Source: Breznakiella homolactica (GTDB lineage: Bacteria > Spirochaetota > Spirochaetia > Treponematales > Breznakiellaceae). From it: a DNA stretch of 64,000 nt. Position 1 is the stretch's first letter; every line of letters starts with the position of its first letter. This document shows, piece by piece, positions 25,425 through 32,515 of the stretch. The notes beneath the pieces were generated by a model, which ran no database searches, was not told where the DNA came from, and saw only the letters and a list, made by a program, of their open reading frames with translations. The translations under genes and the position numbers were made by a program. The DNA lies in the NCBI RefSeq assembly GCF_016616095.2, contig NZ_CP067089.2, positions 3,162,001 to 3,226,000 of the forward strand. The letters are read 5' to 3'.

Positions 25425-25510
25425 ATATAATCAAATAGTCTGAATTATTTGATTATATCCGATTGTAGGTGTTTCTGATGTAAGTATTGCTAATTCATTG
25501 CATCAGAAAC
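25425..25510. repeat. Two inverted repeats between ktrB and ktrA
   Basis: ATATAATCAAATA (25425-25437) and TATTTGATTATAT (25446-25458) are perfect 13-bp arms with an eight-base loop starting two bases after the ktrB stop. GTTTCTGATG (25471-25480) and CATCAGAAAC (25501-25510) are perfect 10-bp arms with a 20-base loop just before the ktrA ribosome-binding site. They could tune the relative expression or stability of the two halves of the message. Confidence 0.7.
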
Positions 25511-25527
25511 GTACATTAAAGGTGGAT

Positions 25528-26250
25528 ATGAAACAGGTTGCTATTTTAGGGCTGAGCCATTTCGGAAAAAGCGTACTGGATGAACTTCTGGGCCTGAGCG
25601 TTGACGTTTTTATCGTGGACCGGGACCGGGAGGTCGTCGACCTTTACAAGGATACCTCCGCCGGATCGGTGGTACTGGATGTGCTTAACGTGGAAACCCT
25701 CAGGAAGGTGCTTCCCGACGGCGTGGATGCGGTGGTCATCGACATGGGTGACAGTATTGAAGCGTCAATTCTGGCCACCAGCTATTGTTCGAAGCTTGCC
25801 ATACCGACGATCATCGTAAAGGCAGAGACCGAGCCCCACGCGGAGATCCTTGAACTCGTGGGGGCGACAAAAATCGTTTTTCCCAGCAAGGAAGCGGCCA
25901 AACGGATTACCCCGCTGCTCCTGTCTTCGGTGCTCCTGAGCTACCTTCCGGTGAGCGGACAGCTCGCTATTGTGGAAGTCGGGATACCGGAACACATGCT
26001 CGGCAAAACGGTTATGCAGACGGAACTCCGCCGCAAATACAACCTCAACCTCATTTCAGTGCGCCAGCCCATGGATGAATATGAACAGTTCGACCCATCC
26101 TACCGTTTTAAGTCCGGTGATATCGGTCTGTTCTCGGGTACCGATGCCGCCCTGGAAGCTTTTACGGGGAACGTACTCAAGGAGCGGGAGCACAAAGCCG
26201 TGGCGGACCAGATCCGGAAATTCTTTAAAATTCAGCAGAAGAACTCATAA
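25528..26250 (+). CDS. ktrA: KtrA-type RCK regulatory subunit of potassium uptake
   Basis: 240 residues from the ATG at 25528, preceded by AAAGGTGG. The N-terminal RCK_N Rossmann domain has the nucleotide loop ILGLSHFGKSVLDEL and the acidic turn IVDRDREVVD. The C-terminal RCK_C domain begins near LAIVEVGIPEHMLGKTV. It forms a cytoplasmic ring on KtrB that gates K+ flow with ATP/ADP. It is followed after three bases by the Aat-like gene. Confidence 0.95.
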   Translation: MKQVAILGLSHFGKSVLDELLGLSVDVFIVDRDREVVDLYKDTSAGSVVLDVLNVETLRKVLPDGVDAVVIDMGDSIEASILATSYCSKLAIPTIIVKAETEPHAEILELVGATKIVFPSKEAAKRITPLLLSSVLLSYLPVSGQLAIVEVGIPEHMLGKTVMQTELRRKYNLNLISVRQPMDEYEQFDPSYRFKSGDIGLFSGTDAALEAFTGNVLKEREHKAVADQIRKFFKIQQKNS

Positions 26251-26253
26251 GCG

Positions 26254-26988
26254 ATGGCCTGTATTGCCCTGCGTTTTACCGCCTCGGGCCATATCTTTAC
26301 ATCCCCGGAGGACGATCCCGAAATCCTCGCCGCGGCGCTGACCACCATTCCCTATGAAGAAGAATTCTGTATTTCCCTTGATTTCGATCCCGGTTATATC
26401 GCCGCCCTTATGGCTGCGGGTTTTATGGTAATGTCCATGGAGCAGCAAATCCCGGGATACGAACCGGAAACCCTGCTCCTGCCCAAGCTGCACCGGGAGC
26501 GTTCGGTGGTTTTTTTCCCGGAACTCCACGCGGGAAAAACCGCCCGCCGCCTCATCCCCCGATATGAGCTCAATCCCGAAGAGAATTTTGAAACCGTACT
26601 CCGGGGCTGCGCCGAAACCCACGGCGAGGACTGGCTCACTCCGGAACTGCAGCGCAGCTTCGGGGCAGTCGCCCGCCGGGATGACCTTTCCGTACGGATG
26701 CGGACTTTCGGTCTGTACCGGAACGGCCGGCTCGCGGCGGGGGAGTTCGGGGTATCCATAGGCGGGGTCTATACCAGCTATTCCGGGTTTTTCCGGGAAC
26801 CCTCCGCGGGCACGGTGCAGATGGTTATGACCGGCCGTTTCCTGGAACAGGCGGGCTATGCCTTCTGGGATCTCGGCATGCCCCTGGAATATAAATACAG
26901 CCTCGGCGCACGAACCCTGGACCGGGAGCGGTTTATGGAACTTTTCCGGGACGCCAGGGAAGCAGCGCCGCCGATTCATTTACATTGA
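26254..26988 (+). CDS. aat: Leucyl/phenylalanyl-tRNA-protein transferase-like
   Basis: 244 residues. The C-terminal half matches the Aat pattern: RNGRLAAGEFGVSIGGVYTS, then FWDLGMPLEYKYSLGARTLDRERF, comparable to the G-x-YG-x2-x-G and SLGA-x4-R segments of Aat. The N-terminal half has LLLPKLHRERSVVFF but I do not see the GIFPW motif of typical Aat. The enzyme adds Leu or Phe to N-terminal Lys/Arg for N-end-rule degradation. It starts three bases after ktrA, so it is probably translationally coupled with it, an unexpected partner. Confidence 0.72.
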   Translation: MACIALRFTASGHIFTSPEDDPEILAAALTTIPYEEEFCISLDFDPGYIAALMAAGFMVMSMEQQIPGYEPETLLLPKLHRERSVVFFPELHAGKTARRLIPRYELNPEENFETVLRGCAETHGEDWLTPELQRSFGAVARRDDLSVRMRTFGLYRNGRLAAGEFGVSIGGVYTSYSGFFREPSAGTVQMVMTGRFLEQAGYAFWDLGMPLEYKYSLGARTLDRERFMELFRDAREAAPPIHLH

Positions 26989-27176
26989 TATTACCGCATC
27001 CTATGGTAGAATTAGATGAGTTCCGCATTATAATGCCGGGATTGTAATTAAGACAATTATGTTTAGTTCAGTTGATATAATGGACGACGAAAATTACAGC
27101 ATGGATTTTCTGATCTTCAGATATAAATAAACTGATACGTATGCCGTGCATTGTTTATACCCGGGGGGTAGATGGT
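26989..27176. other. Intergenic region with a GCATTATAATGC palindrome and a tiny ORF
   Basis: GCATTATAATGC (27025-27036) is a perfect palindrome equal to the joined outermost arms of type-A elements (GCATTATA/TATAATGC) with everything inside missing. A 23-codon frame (27059-27130, MFSSVDIMDDENYSMDFLIF...) follows but has no ribosome-binding site and is probably a remnant. The base composition turns AT-rich here and stays so to about 28.55 kb. Confidence 0.5.
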
Positions 27177-27740
27177 ATGGCGGAAAGTCGTATGCTGATA
27201 TACAAATATCTTTCAAAATATATTCTTGATAAAATTTCACTGACCGAGTGGGTTGATATCGCATTAGAATTAATCGGCACTGGAACAGAGAATGAAAATC
27301 TGTATATTTTAGCCGGCTTAGACAGTAAATCGGATATCGACGGCATCAGAAAATATCTGGATTTCATTTTAGATGAAATGAAAATTTCTTCACCCTCGGA
27401 AGAAGACGCGGCGGCCTATCTGCTGTACTGGTATTGTTCGGATCTGGTAAACCGCAGGATGGAGCCGGAAGAATTTCTGAGAACGGTTTATGATGAGCTG
27501 TTCAATTATATTGCCGGAACGTATACGGACAAAGACTATACGCCGGCCCAGGAGTTTATTCTTTTTTATTGGCAGCTGGATGACCTGGAAAATGAATTGG
27601 TTCATTTGTCTCCAACGGCCGGCAGAGAGGATGAAAAGAAAAAACTTTTTAAGCGCTGCGCTGAGCTGGCTCTGATGTATGTAAATGAGAATGAAAATAC
27701 AGAACAAATATTTTTACGTAACGGCAAAGAGAAAAAATGA
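27177..27740 (+). CDS. Hypothetical protein, helical (187 aa)
   Basis: Start at the ATG at 27177 following a G-rich ribosome-binding site; the frame is open from 27141. The protein is acidic and helical with no signal or membrane segment. It is rich in aromatic residues in the middle (AAAYLLYWYCSDLV, EFILFYWQLDDLENEL). I do not recognise the family; its size and composition resemble small immunity-type proteins, which is inference only. It lies in the AT-rich islet and is followed 38 bp later by a GNAT-like gene. Confidence 0.6.
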   Translation: MAESRMLIYKYLSKYILDKISLTEWVDIALELIGTGTENENLYILAGLDSKSDIDGIRKYLDFILDEMKISSPSEEDAAAYLLYWYCSDLVNRRMEPEEFLRTVYDELFNYIAGTYTDKDYTPAQEFILFYWQLDDLENELVHLSPTAGREDEKKKLFKRCAELALMYVNENENTEQIFLRNGKEKK

Positions 27741-27777
27741 ATAACCGGAGTTTTAAGTCAATTAACAGGGAGAGAAA

Positions 27778-28350
27778 ATGGTAAAAATAAAGGACCGTAA
27801 CTATTCCATACAATCATCCGATGCCGCGATAGAAGTCAGGTCACTGCGGGATAGTGATCTGCCGTTTTACGCGGAATGGTACAAGGGCCGCTTTACGGAT
27901 GATTTTACTGCCTCCTTATCCGAAAAAGAATTTGAACGGTTTCTGCAGCGGGATTTGAAAGAGAATTTGCTGTTTATCATTTTCAGGAACGCTATTCCCT
28001 GCGGCGAAATTACGGTGTGGAATGATACGACCCTGGTATTTGATAACGGGATTTACGCGAAGCCGGTTTACAGTATTTGGTTTAAATTTTACGGCGCGGG
28101 AGACGATGCCTTTAAAACCGAATCCCTGAAATTATTTATAGAATTGGCGAAGACGGCAAAAGAAAAAATCAATACTCTGTATACGTTAATCAGCAAAGAA
28201 AACGAAAACGACGCTCCGGTGTATAAACAATGCGGATTTGCCGAAATCGGGCCGGCCTTTTACAGATCAAAGACAGAAAAGTTTATGGAAAAAAACGGGC
28301 TGGAGAATGTGTATAAATCATCTCAGATGCTGATTCGGCAAATCGGATGA
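27778..28350 (+). CDS. GNAT-like acetyltransferase (190 aa)
   Basis: The ATG follows AGGGAGAG. The order of motifs fits a GNAT fold: IEVRSLRDSDLPFYAEWYKGRF at the N-terminus, the strand IPCGEITVWND, then LFIELAKTAKEKINTLYTLI and the C-terminal NDAPVYKQCGFAEIGPAFY, which matches the N-x3-Y-x-x-x-GF ending of these enzymes. The acetyl-CoA loop is not typical, so activity is unsure. It belongs to the AT-rich islet, probably acquired. Confidence 0.65.
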   Translation: MVKIKDRNYSIQSSDAAIEVRSLRDSDLPFYAEWYKGRFTDDFTASLSEKEFERFLQRDLKENLLFIIFRNAIPCGEITVWNDTTLVFDNGIYAKPVYSIWFKFYGAGDDAFKTESLKLFIELAKTAKEKINTLYTLISKENENDAPVYKQCGFAEIGPAFYRSKTEKFMEKNGLENVYKSSQMLIRQIG

Positions 28351-28359
28351 ACCGCGGCG

Positions 28360-28506
28360 GTGTCCGGGATTAAGAGGGGGAAGCAGCGTGAAGAGGCTTC
28401 TGTTTTTTGGGTACAGGATAGACCTGTCTTCCTGAAAAAAGAAAACTATGGCGATGTATTTGAATATCTTTTTCCGGAACCGGAAGTATTGGATAAATGC
28501 CAATAA
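28360..28506 (+). pseudogene. C-terminal gene remnant
   Basis: A 48-codon frame beginning at a GTG without a good ribosome-binding site and ending ...ENYGDVFEYLFPEPEVLDKCQ. The later part looks like genuine protein sequence (VFWVQDRPVFLKKENYGDV), but it is too short to be a domain, so it is probably the tail of a truncated gene. It starts nine bases after the GNAT-like stop and marks the right side of the islet. Confidence 0.45.
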
Positions 28507-28572
28507 TTTGTTTAATTTTAATAAAACAATGAACAAAAAGTTACCATAACAATTATATTTAGTATCTTTTAT

Positions 28573-28580
28573 GGTAGAAT
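28573..28580 (+). promoter_or_regulatory. Extended -10 promoter of glgX
   Basis: GGTAGAAT preceded by T (TGGTAGAAT, 28572-28580) is an extended -10 box. Transcription would start near 28586-28588, at the ATG itself (28587), with no ribosome-binding site visible. No good -35 is seen, as expected for extended -10 promoters. The same TATGGTAGAAT string occurs at 27002-27012. Confidence 0.55.
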
Positions 28581-28586
28581 AAAGAT

Positions 28587-30740
28587 ATGGGTTTTAAAGA
28601 TTTTATTGCCGAAGCCGGAAAACCTCTTCCCCTGGGGGCGACCATTACCGATCAGGGGGTGAATTTTTCTCTTTTTTCCAGGAATGCCACCGGCATAACT
28701 TTGGTTCTTTTTGAATCCCCCGAACCTGACAGCGCCTATGAGGAAATTGAATTAAGCCCCCAGAAAAACCGCACCGGTGATATCTGGCATTGCCATATCC
28801 GGGATATCGGGGCGGGAGCGCTGTATCTGTACCGGGCGGACGGCCCGTATATTCCCGAAAAAGGTCTCCGGTTCAATGTGCAAAAAGCCTTGATCGATCC
28901 CTACGCGAAAGCCCTGACGGATCTTTCCGGCTGGGACATAAAATCAGCCATGGGGTTCAATCCTGAGCAGCCCTATGACGATCTTTCTTTTTCATACAAG
29001 GATGACATTCTCAAGAACCCCCGGTGTATTGTCATCGATGATGAATTTGACTGGCAGGGGGATAAGCCTCTCAATTATCCTCTGCGGTTCAGTGTGCTCT
29101 ACGAAACCCACGTCCGGGGGCTTACCGCGGGCCGGGACTCCGGGGCTGAATATCCCGGGACGTACCGCGGGGTGATAGAGAAAATTCCCTACTTAAAAGA
29201 ACTGGGTATTACCAGCCTGGAGCTGCTGCCGATCCAGGAATTCAACGAGCGGGAACTTCCCCTGGTCAATCCCAGGACCGGGGAAGAACTTAAAAATTAC
29301 TGGGGGTATTCCACGGTGGCTTTTTTCGCGCCTAAATCTTCGTACGCGGCGGATAAAACCCCCGGAGCCCAGGTGCGGGAATTCAAAGAGATGGTCCGGG
29401 AACTCCACAAGGCGGGTCTTGAGGTTATCCTGGATATTGTGTTCAACCATACCGCCGAGGGCAATGAACGGGGGCCCACATTTTCCTTTAGAGGGCTGGA
29501 CAACACCATCTATTACATGCTGGATGAAAACAAACGGTATTACAAGAATTATTCCGGCTGCGGCAACACGGTAAACTGCAACCATCCGGTGCTGCGTTCC
29601 CTTATCCTGGACTGTCTCCGGTACTGGGTTGTGGAGATGCATGTGGACGGATTCCGGTTTGACCTCGGTTCGATCCTGGGCCGGGACCAGGACGGCAAAC
29701 TCATGGAGAATCCTCCGGTGCTGGAACGCATCGCCGAGGATCCGGTGCTGCGGCACACCAAGATCATCGCCGAAGCCTGGGACGCCGGCGGCGCCTATCA
29801 GGTCGGCTGGTTTCCCGGGGGCCGCTGGGCCGAATGGAACGACCGTTTCCGGGACGATGTGCGGAAGTTCTGGCGTGGCGACAGCCATGAGGTACAGCAT
29901 CTGGCGACCCGTCTGGCGGGGAGCTCCGACCTGTACCTCCGGGACGGCAGGAAACCCTTTCACTCTATAAATTTTATTACCAGCCACGATGGTTTTACCC
30001 TCCGGGACCTGGTCAGTTACGAGCAGAAACACAATGAGGAAAACGGCGAGGAAAACCGGGACGGCGGAAACGAAAACTACAGCGCCAGCTATGGCTTCGA
30101 GGGGCCGGTTTCCAACCCCGCGATAGAAGCCCTCCGGGAACGGCAGATGAAGAACTTTATCGCCACCCTGATGGTATCCCTGGGCACCCCCATGGTATTG
30201 GGCGGTGATGAGCTGGGCAGAACCCAGAGGGGCAACAACAATGCCTATTGCCAGGACAATGAGGTTTCCTGGTATGACTGGCGGCTTCTGGAAAAAAATG
30301 AGGGACTTTTCCGTTTTGTTAAGGAAATGATTGCCTTCCGGCTCCGGCATCCCGCCTTTATGCGGCCCGAGTTTTATTCCGGCAAGGACGGCAACTACAA
30401 CGCCATTCCCGATATCAGCTGGTTTGATGCCGAAGGTCACACTCCGGACTGGGAAAAAGCGGATATGCTTCTGGCATTCAGAATCGACGGAAGCAAAGCC
30501 GATATAATCGCCGACCGGGACGACAATGATTTCTGCATTATGTTCAACGCGGGCCCGAAACCGGTATCCTTTACCGTCCCTCCGTCCCTGGATGGAAAAA
30601 AATGGTACCGGGTTATTGATACGGGCCTGGAAAGTCCTGATGATATTGTTCCCGTGGGGAAGGGGCGCCTGCTGAATCCTCAGAATACCTATACCGTCAG
30701 GGACCGCAGCATGGTGGTGCTAATTTCCGTAAAGGTATGA
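28587..30740 (+). CDS. glgX: Glycogen debranching enzyme (isoamylase/GlgX type)
   Basis: 717 residues: an N-terminal CBM48 domain (from GATITDQGVNFSLFSRNATG) and a GH13 barrel. Catalytic segments are DGFRFDLGSILG with the Asp nucleophile near residue 357, IIAEAWDAGG with the acid Glu near 397, and NFITSHDGF with the third Asp near 466. The EDQNN-like insert NAYCQDNEVSWYDW is typical of GlgX. It cuts alpha-1,6 links in glycogen-derived limit dextrins. It appears to be expressed from its own extended -10 promoter. Confidence 0.96.
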   Translation: MGFKDFIAEAGKPLPLGATITDQGVNFSLFSRNATGITLVLFESPEPDSAYEEIELSPQKNRTGDIWHCHIRDIGAGALYLYRADGPYIPEKGLRFNVQKALIDPYAKALTDLSGWDIKSAMGFNPEQPYDDLSFSYKDDILKNPRCIVIDDEFDWQGDKPLNYPLRFSVLYETHVRGLTAGRDSGAEYPGTYRGVIEKIPYLKELGITSLELLPIQEFNERELPLVNPRTGEELKNYWGYSTVAFFAPKSSYAADKTPGAQVREFKEMVRELHKAGLEVILDIVFNHTAEGNERGPTFSFRGLDNTIYYMLDENKRYYKNYSGCGNTVNCNHPVLRSLILDCLRYWVVEMHVDGFRFDLGSILGRDQDGKLMENPPVLERIAEDPVLRHTKIIAEAWDAGGAYQVGWFPGGRWAEWNDRFRDDVRKFWRGDSHEVQHLATRLAGSSDLYLRDGRKPFHSINFITSHDGFTLRDLVSYEQKHNEENGEENRDGGNENYSASYGFEGPVSNPAIEALRERQMKNFIATLMVSLGTPMVLGGDELGRTQRGNNNAYCQDNEVSWYDWRLLEKNEGLFRFVKEMIAFRLRHPAFMRPEFYSGKDGNYNAIPDISWFDAEGHTPDWEKADMLLAFRIDGSKADIIADRDDNDFCIMFNAGPKPVSFTVPPSLDGKKWYRVIDTGLESPDDIVPVGKGRLLNPQNTYTVRDRSMVVLISVKV

Positions 30741-30752
30741 TAGTATACATCC

Positions 30753-31565
30753 ATGGCAGAAGAAATTCCCTTTATTGAATTGTCGGATATTACCTTTTCC
30801 TATCCCGAGGCGGAAACCCCTGTTTTTTCCGGGTTTTCCGGAAACCTGCCCGGGGGATTTGTGAGTCTCGCGGGACCAAACGGAATCGGAAAGTCGACCC
30901 TTATGCTCCTGGCCGCCGGCCGGCTGCTGCCCCAGAAAGGGCGGGTCAGGCTTCTCGGAAAGGATACGGCGGATTTTGCCGACGAGGAGGAACGGAACCG
31001 GTTCGCCTCCTTTGTGTACCAGAATATGGAATTTGAAACTCCCGAACCTCTGGAAGCGGTTCTGTCACAGGTATATTCCGGGGGCTTCCACGAAAAAAAA
31101 TCCGACCAATTTTACAAAGATGTACTCAGGACTTTCGGGCTCACGGATCTCGCCGGCCGGTCTCTTTCAAAACTTTCGAAAGGGGAAATGCAGCGCACCC
31201 TTCTGGCGTTTTCGGTCCTCTACGGATCCCGTTCAATTTTTATGGATGAACCCGTTTTTGCCCTGGAGGACAAACAGAAGGAAGAAGCCCTGGAGTTTTT
31301 CCGCGGCTACAGCAGGGAAAACCGCGTTACGGTGTACGTTTCTCTCCATGAGCTGGATCTAACGAAAAAATACGCGGAGACCGTACTGCTTTTCCACAGA
31401 GGACATACCATTGATGTGGGTTCTCCCGCGGAAATACTTACCTCCGAGGCGCTGGAAAAAGCCTACGGCGTTCCGGCGGCCATGCTCAGGCAGAAGGAAT
31501 ATCTGGACCGCAAAAAGCTGGAAGAAGAATCGGATTTATTGAAAAACCGCGGCGATTCGGAATAA
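30753..31565 (+). CDS. ABC transporter ATP-binding protein
   Basis: 270 residues. Walker A is GPNGIGKST, the signature is LSKGEMQR (an atypical LSGGQ), Walker B is SIFMDEPVFALED and the switch His is in SLHELDL. The layout is close to iron/cobalamin-type importers (FepC/BtuD), but no permease or binding protein adjoins it. A TGATAGTAT extended -10 (30738-30746) lies six bases before the ATG, overlapping the glgX stop, so it may be transcribed as a leaderless message. Confidence 0.88.
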   Translation: MAEEIPFIELSDITFSYPEAETPVFSGFSGNLPGGFVSLAGPNGIGKSTLMLLAAGRLLPQKGRVRLLGKDTADFADEEERNRFASFVYQNMEFETPEPLEAVLSQVYSGGFHEKKSDQFYKDVLRTFGLTDLAGRSLSKLSKGEMQRTLLAFSVLYGSRSIFMDEPVFALEDKQKEEALEFFRGYSRENRVTVYVSLHELDLTKKYAETVLLFHRGHTIDVGSPAEILTSEALEKAYGVPAAMLRQKEYLDRKKLEEESDLLKNRGDSE

Positions 31566-31749
31566 CCAATACTGAAAGGTAACGCGGGGTTCTGTGACAA
31601 GGCTGCCGGCAGCGGCGAAGCATCGCATCGTGGAGAAAAGGTCCCATGATCTTGCTCCAACAGGTAATTCATACGCCCCCTAATTCAGCACTACCGCATC
31701 ATTGAAAAAGGTAAAACGAGATGTTGCGGAAAAGCTACCGATAACGGAG
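31566..31749. other. Intergenic region with a partial E-family core
   Basis: It holds GGTAACGCGGGGT (31578-31590), the exact left core of element E8, but the stem that should follow is not formed. No convincing coding sequence is present. The segment probably is a decayed element next to E11. Confidence 0.5.
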
Positions 31750-31863
31750 AAGCACTGCATTAGGGAAGAAAGTAGCATAGGGTGTCATGGGAGAATTGAT
31801 AACCAAGGGTCATCAATTCTCCCATGACAGGACCCTCGGAAAAATTTATATGATGCAGTGCTT
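31750..31863. repeat. Nested palindromic element E11
   Basis: Arms AAGCACTGCAT (31750-31760) and ATGCAGTGCTT (31853-31863) are perfectly paired, with a sequence unrelated to other type-A arms. The core GGGTGTC...GACAGGACCC encloses a perfect 17-bp stem (31784-31800 with 31812-31828). The right arm ends one base before the GGAGG of the next gene. Confidence 0.82.
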
Positions 31864-31874
31864 TGGAGGAAACC

Positions 31875-32504
31875 ATGGATGAAAGCAGCTTTATCTTGGG
31901 TGTCGACCTGGACGGCGTGGTGGGTGACTTTTACGGAGCCATGCGCCGGATCACCGCTGAATGGGTGAACAAACCCGTGGAGGAGCTGACCGAAGAAGTT
32001 TCCTTCGGGCTGGAAGAATGGGGAATCGGCGAATACGGCGGGTACGACCGCCTGCACCGGTTTGCCGTGACCCAGCGGGACCTCTTCCGGGTGATGACCC
32101 CGGTTACCGACGCGCCGGCAATCCTCCGGAAGCTGTCGAACCGCGGCATCAGGATCAGGATCATCACCCACCGGCTGTTCCTCAAATATTCCCACCGTAC
32201 CTCGATCACCCAGACCGTGGACTGGCTCGACAACTACGATATCCCCTACTGGGATCTTTGTTTTATGAACGACAAAGGCGCGGTAGGCGCCCATGTTTAT
32301 ATCGATGATTCCCCGTCCAATATTGTCCGGCTCCGCAGCCAGGGCTGCAGAACCATCGTCTTTACTAACTCAACGAACCGGGCGCTATCCGGCCCCCGGG
32401 CGGATACCTGGCAGGAAGTGGAACGGCTGGTAACCGACGCCATGGCCGAATGGACCACCGGTACCCTGGATCTTTTCGGCGCTACGGGTTTCCGCTCCTG
32501 CTGA
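31875..32504 (+). CDS. 5'(3')-deoxyribonucleotidase-like HAD phosphatase
   Basis: 209 residues from the ATG at 31875 (GGAGG upstream). The HAD nucleophile motif is GVDLDGVVGDFYGA (D11, D13), with THR (motif II) in IRIITHRL and VYIDDSPSNIV as motif IV. The pattern fits the NT5C family that dephosphorylates deoxyribonucleoside monophosphates. The region around the start overlaps the right arm of E11, so hairpin formation could affect translation. It is followed by a radical SAM gene 11 bp later. Confidence 0.85.
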   Translation: MDESSFILGVDLDGVVGDFYGAMRRITAEWVNKPVEELTEEVSFGLEEWGIGEYGGYDRLHRFAVTQRDLFRVMTPVTDAPAILRKLSNRGIRIRIITHRLFLKYSHRTSITQTVDWLDNYDIPYWDLCFMNDKGAVGAHVYIDDSPSNIVRLRSQGCRTIVFTNSTNRALSGPRADTWQEVERLVTDAMAEWTTGTLDLFGATGFRSC

Positions 32505-32515
32505 ACTGACCGGGT

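Noticed and set aside
29193-30440. Long minus-strand open frame (415 codons) opposite glgX
   Set aside because: It lies wholly opposite a well supported GH13 gene; long antisense frames are expected from this codon bias, and its protein has no recognisable pattern.
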